The notes below the pieces were generated by a model. It saw nothing but the letters and a program-made list of their open reading frames with translations, was not told where the DNA came from and searched no databases. From Sphingomonas vulcanisoli (GTDB lineage Bacteria; Pseudomonadota; Alphaproteobacteria; Sphingomonadales; Sphingomonadaceae), in assembly GCF_011761305.1 (NCBI RefSeq), contig NZ_JAAOZC010000003.1:359092-423091 (forward strand): 64,000 bases of DNA, given 5' to 3'. Positions 8,370 through 17,847 of this stretch are shown in pieces. Within the stretch, counting starts at the first letter, position 1, and each line of letters opens with the position of its first letter. Position numbers and translations under genes: made by a program.

Positions 8370-9673
8370 TCGCGCGCGACCAGCCAGCCCGCGCGCAGGA
8401 AATGCGCGGCGGCCCAAAGATAAAAGAACAGATCGACGCTTAATGCGCTAGACAGGCCGCTGGCCGAAGCACTCAAGCAGGGCGCCGTCTGAGCCTTTCC
8501 GCTGGCGCACAACATGGCAAAGTCGGGTAGCGCCCGCTTCGTGAAATGGTCGCTGAGCGTGCCAACCAGCCATGGCCCGATCGTCAGGCCCAGCCCGTTC
8601 ATCGCCAGTAGCAGTAAGGCTATCGCGGTGGCGCGCGCGCGCGGCCCGACACGGTCGGCGGTTGTGGCATAGACCGGCCCGAAATAGAGATGCGCGCCGA
8701 AGAAGGCCGGAAACGCGGCTAACGCCACGCCGAGCGGCTGGGATTGGCTTAGAGCCAGCGGAAAGGCGGCGAGCGCGATCAACGCGCCCGCTCCGGCGAC
8801 TTGCGCCCGCGCGTTTTGCCGCCCCGGCGTGAGTCGATCAGCTAGCCATCCGCCGGTTGCGATCCCCCCGCCGATTCCGGCGCCGACGACTAATCCAAAG
8901 CCCGTGGCGGCCACGTGGAGCGGCAGCTGATAGGAGCGCATCAGCAGCGGCACCGCGAAGCCGGTGATGCCATAGCCCGCCGTGGATGCCAGCGTCGCAC
9001 CCGCCGCCATGTTGCGAAATACGCGATCGCTCCACAATGCGCGCGCTACCTCCCCGAATGCGGGGGCTTGGGCGTCCGTCGCCGCATCCTGCGCGCCACG
9101 GGGAGGCTCACGCAGGACGAAAGCAATCACCGCCGCCAACGCAACGCCGGGAATGCCCAGCACCAGGAAGGCGGCGCGCCACCCAAGCGCGTCCGCGATC
9201 CATCCGCCCGCAACGGCGCCAATGAGGATGCCCACCGGAATACCGATCGAGAACAGCGCGAGCGCAGTCGCGCGCCGCTCGCGCGGCCAGAGGTCAGCGA
9301 TGATGGACTGCGCGGCGGGCACATAGCCAGCCTCGCCGATACCGACCCCGATCCGCGCCACTAACAGCTGCGGCAAGCCGCGCGCGAGACCACAGGCCGC
9401 GGTTGCGATCGACCACAGCGCCAGGCTCCAGGAAACCACCGCGATCCGCGAGCGCCGCTCGGCGATCCGCGCGATCGGCAGGCCGAGCGCGCTGTTGAAG
9501 AGCGCGAAGGCAAGCCCGTTGAGCAGGCCGAGGCGGCTGTCGCTCAGGCCGAGATCGGCCTTGATCGGCTGGCCGAGGATCGCGACCAGCTGCCGATCGA
9601 CGAAGTTGAGGACATAGACGGCTGTGAGCAGCAGCAATGTCAGGCGGGCGCCATGTCGGGCAGGGTTGCGCAT
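8345..9673 (-). CDS. MFS transporter, sphingolipid-transporter/spinster-like
   Basis: This is a 12-helix major facilitator of about 442 residues. The first helix contains the YVLNFVDRQLVAILGQPIK signature common to spinster-type and related MFS proteins in sphingomonads. The segment between helices 2 and 3 has the MFS motif as GLPIARIAERRSRIAV. The C-terminal half ends in a long loop with Cys residues (LCASGKAQTAPCLS) and one more helix. The start at 9673 (MRNPARHG) removes a non-conserved extension that would crowd the divergent rpiA ribosome-binding site. The substrate is unknown. Confidence 0.82.
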   Translation of the reverse strand: MRNPARHGARLTLLLLTAVYVLNFVDRQLVAILGQPIKADLGLSDSRLGLLNGLAFALFNSALGLPIARIAERRSRIAVVSWSLALWSIATAACGLARGLPQLLVARIGVGIGEAGYVPAAQSIIADLWPRERRATALALFSIGIPVGILIGAVAGGWIADALGWRAAFLVLGIPGVALAAVIAFVLREPPRGAQDAATDAQAPAFGEVARALWSDRVFRNMAAGATLASTAGYGITGFAVPLLMRSYQLPLHVAATGFGLVVGAGIGGGIATGGWLADRLTPGRQNARAQVAGAGALIALAAFPLALSQSQPLGVALAAFPAFFGAHLYFGPVYATTADRVGPRARATAIALLLLAMNGLGLTIGPWLVGTLSDHFTKRALPDFAMLCASGKAQTAPCLSASASGLSSALSVDLFFYLWAAAHFLRAGWLVARDQPQSSAR

Positions 9674-9738
9674 GGCCGCCGCCTTGGCCCGGCCCGCCGT
9701 GGACGGCAAGCCGCTTGCCGATCGGTGCAAGGAGGATC

Positions 9739-10455
9739 ATGGCCGGTCACATGATCGCAGCCGACCGCGATGAGGAAAAGCGTGCCGCCGCCGAAGCCGC
9801 GGTGGCGGAGATCGAGGCGGGCATGCTGGTCGGCCTCGGTACGGGCACCACTGCCGCCTTCGCGATCGCCGCAGTGGGCGCGCGGGTGAAGACCGGGCTG
9901 AACATCCGCGCGGTGGCCACCTCGCTAGCCACAGCACGCGCGGCCGAAGCAGCTGGGATCACGGTGATCGCCATGGACGATCATGCAAGCGTCGATCTCT
10001 GTATCGACGGGGTCGACGAGATCGATTCGCTCTTCCGCGCGATCAAGGGCGGCGGCGGGGCGATGGTGCGCGAGAAGATCGTCGCTACGGCAGCCGCACG
10101 CAACATCGCCATTGCCGACAGTTCCAAGTTGGTCGATCGGATCGGAGCGCGACCGGTGCCGATCGAAATTCTGCCGCTGGCGCGCGCGTTCATCGCCGAA
10201 CACGTGTCCGTGCTGGGCGGAAAATCGGAACTGCGCCGTAATGAAAATGGCCTTTTTCAAAGCGATCAGGGCAATCCCGTTCTCGATTGCCGATTTGGGC
10301 CGATCGCCGATCCGCCGGCGCTCTCCGCCGTGCTGGATGCGCTTCCCGGCGTGGTCGGCCACGGGCTGTTTTTGACCGAGATCGATGCTCTGTTCATCGG
10401 CACGCCGGAAGGTGTGCGCAAAATGCGGCGAACGCCTTCCCATCCCAAAATTTAA
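9739..10455 (+). CDS. rpiA: Ribose-5-phosphate isomerase A
   Basis: RpiA interconverts ribose-5-phosphate and ribulose-5-phosphate. The 238-residue protein has the phosphate-binding GLGTGTTAAF near residues 31-40, the active-site DGVDEID and the IKGGGGAMVREKI segment with catalytic acidic and lysine residues. The start at 9739 follows a strong AAGGAGG; an upstream in-frame ATG is ignored because of this site. It is the first gene of the sugar-phosphate cluster, divergent from the MFS gene with about 65 bases between starts. Confidence 0.95.
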   Translation: MAGHMIAADRDEEKRAAAEAAVAEIEAGMLVGLGTGTTAAFAIAAVGARVKTGLNIRAVATSLATARAAEAAGITVIAMDDHASVDLCIDGVDEIDSLFRAIKGGGGAMVREKIVATAAARNIAIADSSKLVDRIGARPVPIEILPLARAFIAEHVSVLGGKSELRRNENGLFQSDQGNPVLDCRFGPIADPPALSAVLDALPGVVGHGLFLTEIDALFIGTPEGVRKMRRTPSHPKI

Positions 10456-10518
10456 CTGCCAATCCGCGCATCCTTGGCCCTCACCGGCCGTTGCAGCGAC
10501 GAGAAACGAAGGACAGTG

Positions 10519-12597
10519 ATGACCCAGACCGAGGCGACCCTTGAAGCCGTTCATGAGGACGGTTCGCCCGAACGGCTCGCAATCGATACGATCCGCACGC
10601 TCTCGATGGATGCGGTCGCCAAGGCCAAATCCGGGCATATCGGTACGCCGATGGCGATGGCACCCGTCGGCTATACCTTATGGTCCAAATTCCTGCGCAT
10701 CGATCCCGATGCCGCCGATTGGGCCAATCGGGACCGCTTCGTGCTCTCGGCCGGCCATGCTTCGATGTTGCTCTATTCGCTGCTGCATCTCGCTGGCGTC
10801 AAGGAGATCGACAAGGACGGCAAGCTGAGCGGCAAGCTCGCGGTCAGCCTGCAGGACATCAAGGATTTCCGGCAGATAGGATCGAAGACGCCAGGCCATC
10901 CCGAATATCGCCACACCGCGGGCGTCGAGACCACCACGGGTCCACTCGGCCAAGGCTGCGCCAATTCGGTGGGCATGGCGATCGCCGAGCGCTGGCTGGC
11001 TGCGCATTACAACCGCGAGGGCTTTCCGGTCTTCGATTATGACGTCTACTGCCTGGCGGGCGACGGCTGCATGATGGAGGGCGTTGCCAGCGAAGCCGCC
11101 AGCCTTGCCGGACACCTGCGGCTTTCCAACCTGTGTTGGATCTACGATTCGAACCACGTCACGATCGAGGGCAACACCGATCTCGCTTTCGATGAGGATG
11201 TCGGCAAGCGTTTCCAGGCCTATGGCTGGCACGTCATCCATGTGAACGATGCCAACGATACGGCCGCCGTCGCCGCCGCGCTGCAAGAGTTCAAGGGCAC
11301 CGACGATCGGCCGACGCTAATCGTGGTCCATTCCATCATCGGCTACGGTAGCTCGATCCAGGGCACCGCCAAGGCGCATGGCGAGGCGATGACCGCCGAG
11401 GATATCGCGGGCACTAAGAAGAAATACGGCTGGCCGGGCACCGAGCCTTTCTTCATCCCCGATGGCGTGCCTGAGCATTTCCACGAGGCGATAGCCGGGC
11501 GCGGGCAGCCGCTGCACGCCGAATGGGAGGCGATGCTCGAAAAGTATCGCGCCGCAGAGCCGGAGCTTGCCAAGCAGCTTGATGCGATGCTGTCCGATCA
11601 GCTTCCCGAGGGATGGGATGCCGATGTCCCCAGCTTCCCCGCTGACGATAGAGGCATGGCTTCGCGCGATGCCGGCGGCAAGGTGCTGAACGCCATCGCG
11701 CCCAAGCTGCCCTGGCTGGTCGGCGGTTCGGCCGACCTTGCGCCTTCGACCAAGACATTGATCGACAACGCCGGATCGTTCCAGTCGAACAGCTACGGCG
11801 GCCGCAACCTCCATTTCGGCGTACGCGAACATGCGATGGGCGCAATCGTCAACGGCATGACGCTGTCACACCTGCGCGGCTATGGCGCGACCTTCTTCGT
11901 GTTCCTCGATTACATGCGCCCGCCGGTGCGTCTCTCGTCGCTGATGGAGATCGGCGCGATCTGGGTGTTCACGCACGATTCGATCGGTGTCGGCGAGGAT
12001 GGGCCGACCCACCAGCCGATCGAGCAGCTCGCCATGCTCCGCGCGACGCCGGGAATGCACACGATCCGGCCGTGCGATGCGAACGAAGTCGCCTGGGCTT
12101 GGCGGTCGGCGATTGCCGAAGGGAACCGGCCCACCGCGCTGGTGCTTTCCCGCCAGGCCCTGCCGACGCTGGACCGCGAAAAATACGCGAGTGCCGAAGG
12201 CGTCATGAAGGGCGCTTATGTGCTCGCCAGCGCGGACGAGCCTGACGTTATCCTGATCGCGACGGGATCGGAGGTCAGCCTGATCGTCAAGGCATATGAG
12301 CAGCTGACGGCAGATGGGACGAAGGCTCGGGCCGTATCGATGCCGAGCTGGGATCTCTACGAGATGCAGGACGACGCCTATAAAGAATCTGTGCTTCCAA
12401 AGAGCGTCAAGGCGCGCATTGCCGTGGAGCAGGGCAGCGAGCTGGGTTGGGACCGCTACGTCGGGCTCGAGGGTAAAGCGATCACCATGTCGAGCTTCGG
12501 CGCCTCGGCGCCCAGCGCCAAGCTGCAGGAAAAGTTCGGGTTCACCGTCGACAATATCGTCGCCACCGCGCGCAAGCTGATCGGAAAAGAAGCATGA
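10519..12597 (+). CDS. tkt: Transketolase
   Basis: Transketolase is a thiamine-diphosphate enzyme that moves two-carbon units between sugar phosphates. The 692-residue protein has SGHIGTPM near the N-terminus, GPLGQGCANSVGMA, the thiamine-diphosphate motif starting GDGCMMEG with its downstream NLCWIYDSN, then FGVREHAMGAIVNG and DSIGVGEDGPTHQP. Its length is normal. The start at 10519 (MTQTEATLE) follows a GGACAG site; an upstream TTG is unlikely. Its stop overlaps the tal start (ATGA). Confidence 0.96.
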   Translation: MTQTEATLEAVHEDGSPERLAIDTIRTLSMDAVAKAKSGHIGTPMAMAPVGYTLWSKFLRIDPDAADWANRDRFVLSAGHASMLLYSLLHLAGVKEIDKDGKLSGKLAVSLQDIKDFRQIGSKTPGHPEYRHTAGVETTTGPLGQGCANSVGMAIAERWLAAHYNREGFPVFDYDVYCLAGDGCMMEGVASEAASLAGHLRLSNLCWIYDSNHVTIEGNTDLAFDEDVGKRFQAYGWHVIHVNDANDTAAVAAALQEFKGTDDRPTLIVVHSIIGYGSSIQGTAKAHGEAMTAEDIAGTKKKYGWPGTEPFFIPDGVPEHFHEAIAGRGQPLHAEWEAMLEKYRAAEPELAKQLDAMLSDQLPEGWDADVPSFPADDRGMASRDAGGKVLNAIAPKLPWLVGGSADLAPSTKTLIDNAGSFQSNSYGGRNLHFGVREHAMGAIVNGMTLSHLRGYGATFFVFLDYMRPPVRLSSLMEIGAIWVFTHDSIGVGEDGPTHQPIEQLAMLRATPGMHTIRPCDANEVAWAWRSAIAEGNRPTALVLSRQALPTLDREKYASAEGVMKGAYVLASADEPDVILIATGSEVSLIVKAYEQLTADGTKARAVSMPSWDLYEMQDDAYKESVLPKSVKARIAVEQGSELGWDRYVGLEGKAITMSSFGASAPSAKLQEKFGFTVDNIVATARKLIGKEA

Positions 12598-13733
12598 GCA
12601 ATCTCAAGGAACTCGCCGCCGCCGGGCAGGCCGTCTGGCTGGATTTCGTCGATCGCAAGTTCCTGGCCGAAGGTGGCCTCAGGAAACTGGTCGCCGAGGA
12701 TGGCCTGACCGGCGTCACCTCCAATCCCTCGATCTTTGAAAAGGCGATGGGGCATGGCGATGCCTATGACGAAGGCTTTAAGGGCGTTCTGGGAAAGGGC
12801 GATGCTACCGCCAAATTTCTCTACGAGAGCCAGGCGGTGCAGGATATCAAGGATGCCGCCGCCGATCTCCGCCCTGTCTATGATGAGCTGGACGGCAAGG
12901 ACGGTTATGTCAGCCTCGAAGTCTCGCCCGGCAACGCCATGGAGACGGCAGCGACGATCGAGGAGGCGCATAAGCTCTGGAAAGCGGTCGATGCGCCTAA
13001 CGTGATGATCAAGGTGCCCGGCACCAAGCCAGGTGCGCCTGCGATCCGGCAATTGATCGAGGATGGCCTCAATATCAACGTCACGTTGCTGTTCGCGCTG
13101 GATGCCTATCAGACGGTGGCAATGGCCTATATCGAAGGGCTGGAAGCGCGTGCCGCCAAGGGCGAGCCGATCGACAGGATCGCTTCGGTCGCCAGCTTCT
13201 TCGTCAGCCGCATCGATAGCGTGATCGACAAGAAGATCGATGAGCGGCTGGGTGCGGGCGACAAGGATGCCGATGCGCTGAAAGCGGTTCGCGGCAAGGT
13301 GGCGATCGCCAATGCCAAGGTCGCTTATGCCTGGTATCAGGATCTGATCGCGGGCGATCGCTGGCAGGCGCTCGCCGCCAAGGGCGCCAAGCCGCAGCGG
13401 CTGCTCTGGGCCTCCACCGGCACCAAGGATCCGTCGTTCCCCGATACGCTCTACATCGATACGCTGATCGGCCCGGACACGGTGAACACCATGCCGCCCA
13501 AGACGATGGACGCCTTCCGCGATCACGGCACCGTAGCACAGACGCTGACGCAGGATGTGGAGGCCGCGAAGACGGTGTTGGCAGAGGCCGAGCGCCTTGG
13601 GCTCGATTTGCAGGGCGTCACCACTGAGCTGGTGGTCGATGGCGTCAAGCTGTTCGCCGATGCCTTCGATACGCTGATCAAGGCCGTGGGCGAGAAGAAG
13701 ACCGCGCTGACATCCGAGCTGGTGAAGGGCTGA
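12594..13733 (+). CDS. tal: Transaldolase (TalAB type of tal-pgi fusion family)
   Basis: Transaldolase exchanges three-carbon units through a Schiff-base lysine. The 379-residue protein has VTSNPSIFEKAM near the N-terminus, the IKVPGT strand with the catalytic Lys, NVTLLFALDAY and FFVSRIDSVID, matching the larger bacterial transaldolases. These are often fused to phosphoglucose isomerase in one polypeptide. Here the C-terminus ends in TSELVKG and stops five bases before the pgi start, so the two activities are on separate chains. The start overlaps tkt by four bases, so translation is probably coupled. Confidence 0.94.
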   Translation: MSNLKELAAAGQAVWLDFVDRKFLAEGGLRKLVAEDGLTGVTSNPSIFEKAMGHGDAYDEGFKGVLGKGDATAKFLYESQAVQDIKDAAADLRPVYDELDGKDGYVSLEVSPGNAMETAATIEEAHKLWKAVDAPNVMIKVPGTKPGAPAIRQLIEDGLNINVTLLFALDAYQTVAMAYIEGLEARAAKGEPIDRIASVASFFVSRIDSVIDKKIDERLGAGDKDADALKAVRGKVAIANAKVAYAWYQDLIAGDRWQALAAKGAKPQRLLWASTGTKDPSFPDTLYIDTLIGPDTVNTMPPKTMDAFRDHGTVAQTLTQDVEAAKTVLAEAERLGLDLQGVTTELVVDGVKLFADAFDTLIKAVGEKKTALTSELVKG

Positions 13734-13738
13734 GCCGC

Positions 13739-15406
13739 ATGAAGACCGAGCTTCCCGAGGCGCTGGCGCGCGCTGTGCAAACGCGGCTGGCACAGGCCGA
13801 CAAAGAAAGTTGGGCCAGGCGGCTCTGGGAAGGCGATGTGACGCTTTGGACCAACGCCGACGAGGCCAAGTGGATCGGCTGGCTGCCCGCCGCCGAGGGC
13901 AAGCAGGTCGATTTCGCGCAGATCGCGGCGCTGGTCGAGAAGGCCAAGGGCCATAAGGATGCCGTGCTGCTCGGCATGGGCGGCTCCAGCCTTGGGCCGG
14001 AGGTGCTGGCGCTGATCCTCGGCAATCAGCCCGGCTTTCCGAAGCTGCATGTGCTCGACACCACCGATCCTGATCAGATCGCAGGCGTCGCCAAGGCGAT
14101 CGATCCCAGCGAGGCTTTGTTCATTGTCTCCTCCAAATCGGGATCGACGATGGAGCCGGAACTGCTCCGCGCCTATTTCTGGGAGCTGGCGGGCAAGGAC
14201 GGCAACCGCTTCGTCGCGGTCACCGATCCAGGCTCCAAGCTGGAGGCGGCGGCGAAGGCGGACCGCTATGCTTTCATCTTCCACGGCGATCCGGCGATCG
14301 GCGGCCGTTATTCGGTGCTGTCGGTGTTCGGCATGGTGCCGGGCGCGGCGATGGGGCTGGATATCAAGGCGCTTTACGACGCGACCGCTTCGATGGTTTC
14401 CGCGTGCGGCGCGGACACGGCGGTCAAGGGCAATCCCGGCGTCCATTTGGGCGTCATCATGGGGGAGGCGGCCAATGCCGGTCGTGACAAGCTCACCATC
14501 TTGCCCTCGAAGGGGCTCGAGCCGATCGGCGCTTGGCTGGAGCAATTGCTCGCCGAATCGACCGGCAAGCAGGGCAAGGGCATCGTGCCCGTCGATCTTG
14601 AGCCGCTGGGCGCGGTGGAGAGCTACGGCACCGATCGGCTGTTCGTGCATCTTCACCTCGAAGGTGACAGCGATGCCGAGCTTGAGGCGCGGTTGAAGGC
14701 ACTTGCCGAAGCGGGGCAGCCGGTGGTGCATATCCCGGTCGCGGCCAAGGAGGATATCGGTCAGGAGTTCGTCCGCTGGGAAGTCGCCACCGCGATCGCG
14801 GGTGCGGTGATCGGCATCAACCCCTTCGATCAGCCCGACGTCGAGGCGGCCAAGGTCGCGACGCGCAAGCTGGTCGATGCCTATGAGCAGAGCGGCAGCG
14901 CCGAACCCGAAACGCCGATCGTCGAGACCGAGGATTTCGCGATCTTCGCACCGCAGGCGACGGCGCTGTCGCCGAGCGATCCCAAGCAATTGCTCGATCT
15001 CCATTTCGCGAGCCTCCAGCCCGGCAATTATGCGGGCTTCCTTGCCTATATCGAGCGCAGCGCGGCGGACGAGGCGGTGATCGCCACGATCCGCGCGCAG
15101 GTGCGTGATGCCAAGCAAGTGGCGACCGTCGCGGGCTTCGGACCGCGCTTCCTCCATTCAACAGGGCAGGCTTACAAAGGTGGCCCCAACAGCGGCGTCT
15201 TCCTGACGATCACGCGCGATCCCGATCCCGATCTCGCCGTTCCGGGTCACAAGGCCAGTTTCGGCAATGTCCAGATCATGCAGGCGCGCGGCGATGCCGA
15301 TGTGCTTGCCGAACGCGGCCGCCGCGTGCTGCGCGTTCATCTCAAGAAGGGCGGCGGCGGCATCAAGGCGCTGGCGTCCGCGGTCGAAGCCGCGCTCAAC
15401 TCCTAA
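13739..15406 (+). CDS. pgi: Glucose-6-phosphate isomerase (type found fused to transaldolase)
   Basis: This enzyme interconverts glucose-6-phosphate and fructose-6-phosphate. The 555-residue protein has the SIS-fold phosphate-binding elements LLGMGGSSLGPEVLAL and FIVSSKSGSTMEP, then GGRYSVLSVFGMVP and the loop ESYGTDRLFVH, ending with FGPRFLHSTGQAYKGG. It aligns with the C-terminal half of transaldolase/phosphoglucose isomerase fusion proteins better than with E. coli Pgi. Five bases separate it from tal and a short gap from gnd. Confidence 0.93.
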   Translation: MKTELPEALARAVQTRLAQADKESWARRLWEGDVTLWTNADEAKWIGWLPAAEGKQVDFAQIAALVEKAKGHKDAVLLGMGGSSLGPEVLALILGNQPGFPKLHVLDTTDPDQIAGVAKAIDPSEALFIVSSKSGSTMEPELLRAYFWELAGKDGNRFVAVTDPGSKLEAAAKADRYAFIFHGDPAIGGRYSVLSVFGMVPGAAMGLDIKALYDATASMVSACGADTAVKGNPGVHLGVIMGEAANAGRDKLTILPSKGLEPIGAWLEQLLAESTGKQGKGIVPVDLEPLGAVESYGTDRLFVHLHLEGDSDAELEARLKALAEAGQPVVHIPVAAKEDIGQEFVRWEVATAIAGAVIGINPFDQPDVEAAKVATRKLVDAYEQSGSAEPETPIVETEDFAIFAPQATALSPSDPKQLLDLHFASLQPGNYAGFLAYIERSAADEAVIATIRAQVRDAKQVATVAGFGPRFLHSTGQAYKGGPNSGVFLTITRDPDPDLAVPGHKASFGNVQIMQARGDADVLAERGRRVLRVHLKKGGGGIKALASAVEAALNS

Positions 15407-15418
15407 AAGGAACAGACC

Positions 15419-16405
15419 ATGCGTTTGGCAATGATCGGCCTCGGCCGGATGGGCGCGAACATCGCCCGGCGCTTGATGCGCAGCGGCCACGAGATCGTCG
15501 CGTTCGATCGTGATGCCAAGGCGGTAGATGCCTTGAGCAACGAAGGCGCGATGGGCGCCGCCTCGCTCGATGAAGTCGTCGCCAAGCTCGAAGGCCCACG
15601 CATCTATTGGGTGATGCTCCCCGCCGGCGATCCTACCGAGCAGACGATCGCCACTCTGATCGAGAAATCGTCGCCTGACGACATCATCATCGATGGTGGC
15701 AATACCTTCTACAAGGATGACATTAGGCGCGCGAAGGTCTGTGCGGAGAAGCAGCTCCATTATGTCGATGTCGGCACTTCGGGCGGCGTCTGGGGCCTCG
15801 AACGCGGCTATTGCATGATGATCGGCGGCAGCGACGAAGCTTTCGCGACTCTCGATCCGATTTTCGATACTCTGGCCCCCGGCGTCGGTACTGTGCCGCG
15901 TACCAAGGAACGCGAAGGCAAGCCGGGCGAAGATCCTCGCGCCGAAAAGGGCTATATCCACGCTGGCCCGGCAGGCGCAGGCCATTTCGTGAAAATGGTC
16001 CACAACGGCATCGAATATGGCCTGATGGCGGCCTACGCCGAGGGCTTCGACATATTGAAGGGCAAGTCTTCGGACAAATTGCCCGAGGATGAGCGGTTCG
16101 ATCTCAATCTGGCCGATATCTCGGAGGTTTGGCGGCGCGGCAGCGTCGTTTCCTCGTGGCTGCTCGATCTGACGGCCTCGGCGCTCGGCAAGGATCCGAC
16201 GCTGGAACAGTTTACGGGCAAGGTCGCGGACTCGGGCGAAGGTCATTGGACCATTGAGGCGGCGATGGAGGAGGCGGTGCCCGCTTATGTTCTCTCGGCT
16301 GCCTTGTTTGCCCGCTACCGCAGCCGCGTCGATCACGTGTTTGGCGACAAGATTCTGTCCGCGATGCGCTTCGGCTTCGGCGGCCATGTCGAAATGCCGC
16401 AATAG
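15419..16405 (+). CDS. gnd: 6-phosphogluconate dehydrogenase, decarboxylating (short type)
   Basis: The enzyme oxidises and decarboxylates 6-phosphogluconate to ribulose-5-phosphate. The 328-residue protein is of the short class. It has an N-terminal Rossmann motif [11 protein letters not shown], the substrate loop [14 protein letters not shown], and the catalytic [20 protein letters not shown] with Lys and Asn in place. Short-type enzymes often prefer NAD; cofactor choice here is not proven. A GGAAC site precedes the ATG. The stop TAG shares a base with the GTG start of zwf. Confidence 0.94.
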   Translation: MRLAMIGLGRMGANIARRLMRSGHEIVAFDRDAKAVDALSNEGAMGAASLDEVVAKLEGPRIYWVMLPAGDPTEQTIATLIEKSSPDDIIIDGGNTFYKDDIRRAKVCAEKQLHYVDVGTSGGVWGLERGYCMMIGGSDEAFATLDPIFDTLAPGVGTVPRTKEREGKPGEDPRAEKGYIHAGPAGAGHFVKMVHNGIEYGLMAAYAEGFDILKGKSSDKLPEDERFDLNLADISEVWRRGSVVSSWLLDLTASALGKDPTLEQFTGKVADSGEGHWTIEAAMEEAVPAYVLSAALFARYRSRVDHVFGDKILSAMRFGFGGHVEMPQ

Positions 16406-17847
16406 TGGCGGAGCCGAACAAGGCACCTGTCGCGCCGCCCGCGACATTGGTGATTTTCGGTGCGATGGGCGATCTGGCTAAGCGGCTGTTGATGCCGGCG
16501 ATCGTCAACCTTGTCCGCTGGAAGCTGCTCGACCCCAAGACCCAGATCCTGGGCGTCAGCTATCATGACGTTGATGACGAAGGGCTTCGCGCATCGCTTG
16601 ATGATTTCGTCGAGGGCGATGCGGCGTGGCGCAAGATCCGCAAGCAAATCCATTATTTCAAAGGCGATTTCAACGAAGACGTGACCTATTCGGCGCTGGC
16701 TGGAAAGCTTGATGGCAACGTCATCTTCTACCTTGCCACCGCAGCCTCCTTCTTCGGGTCGGTGTCACAAAAGCTCGGCGCTGCCGGGATGCTCAAGGAA
16801 GAGGGCGGCTTCCGCCGGCTGGTGATCGAGAAGCCGTTCGGCAGCGATCTCGCCTCCGCGCAGGCCCTCAATGCCGTGCTGCTCCAGCAGGCGCAGGAGT
16901 CGCAAATCTATCGGATCGATCATTTCCTCGGAAAGGAAACTGTCCAGAACATCATGGTCGCGCGCTTCGGCAACGCCTTGATGGAGGCTGTCTGGAACAA
17001 CCGCTACGTCGATCATATCGAGATCACGGCTGCCGAGCAGGTGACCGTAGGCTCGCGCGGCAAATTCTATGACGCCACCGGCGCGCTGCGCGACATGGTG
17101 CCCAACCATCTCTTCCAGCTGCTGGCGATGACCGCGATGGAGCCCCCCACCAGCTTCGGCGCCGAGGCGATCCGCAGCGAGAAGGCCAAGGTGATCGATG
17201 CTATCGCGCCGATCGATCCGGCCAACGCGGTGCGCGGACAGAACGTAGCGGGCAAGATCGCGGGCGAAAAAGTGCCCGCCTTCGTCAAGACGCCCGACGT
17301 TTCGCCCAAGAGCCGCACCGAGACCTATGTGGCGATGAAGCTCTATGTCGAGACGTGGCGCTGGGCGGGTGTGCCCTTTTACCTGCGCACCGGCAAGGCA
17401 CTCTCCCACCGCGATACGGAGATCGTCGTCCACTTCAAAAGCGCGCCCTTGCACACGTTCCGCGGCACCGAAGTGACATCGCTGCCCTGCAATCGCCTCG
17501 TTCTGCAGATCCAGCCCAACGAAGGGATCAGTCTCGATCTCGCGGCCAAGGTGCCGGGGCCGCTTGTCGACGTCGTGCCGGTGTCGATGAACTTCGCGTA
17601 TGCGGATGTCTTCAAGATGGGCCACCGCACCGGTTATGAGACCTTGCTGTATGATGTGCTGACCGGCGATCAGACGCTCTTCCAGCGCGCCGATCAGATC
17701 GAAGGCGGCTGGCGTGCTATTCAGCCTTTGCTCGATGCCTGGGCCAAAAAAGGCAAGCCTGAGGAGTATAAGCCGGGCAGCGCTGGCCCGGCGGGCGCGG
17801 ATGCGTTGCTCGCGCGTGATGGCCGCGCCTGGCATACGCTCGCATGA
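16405..17847 (+). CDS. zwf: Glucose-6-phosphate 1-dehydrogenase
   Basis: Zwf oxidises glucose-6-phosphate to 6-phosphogluconolactone and feeds both the pentose-phosphate and Entner-Doudoroff routes. The 480-residue protein has the nucleotide motif FGAMGDLAKR and EKPFGSDLASA. The active-site peptide RIDHFLGKE sits near residues 170-178. The start is GTG at 16405, overlapping the gnd TAG by one base; no better start exists. Its stop overlaps the first HAD gene. No 6-phosphogluconolactonase, edd or eda gene is present in the window. Confidence 0.95.
   Translation: MAEPNKAPVAPPATLVIFGAMGDLAKRLLMPAIVNLVRWKLLDPKTQILGVSYHDVDDEGLRASLDDFVEGDAAWRKIRKQIHYFKGDFNEDVTYSALAGKLDGNVIFYLATAASFFGSVSQKLGAAGMLKEEGGFRRLVIEKPFGSDLASAQALNAVLLQQAQESQIYRIDHFLGKETVQNIMVARFGNALMEAVWNNRYVDHIEITAAEQVTVGSRGKFYDATGALRDMVPNHLFQLLAMTAMEPPTSFGAEAIRSEKAKVIDAIAPIDPANAVRGQNVAGKIAGEKVPAFVKTPDVSPKSRTETYVAMKLYVETWRWAGVPFYLRTGKALSHRDTEIVVHFKSAPLHTFRGTEVTSLPCNRLVLQIQPNEGISLDLAAKVPGPLVDVVPVSMNFAYADVFKMGHRTGYETLLYDVLTGDQTLFQRADQIEGGWRAIQPLLDAWAKKGKPEEYKPGSAGPAGADALLARDGRAWHTLA

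Noticed and set aside
9637..9739. Longer N-terminal extension of rpiA
   Set aside because: A strong AAGGAGG precedes the ATG at 9739, and the extension overlaps the divergent MFS gene start.
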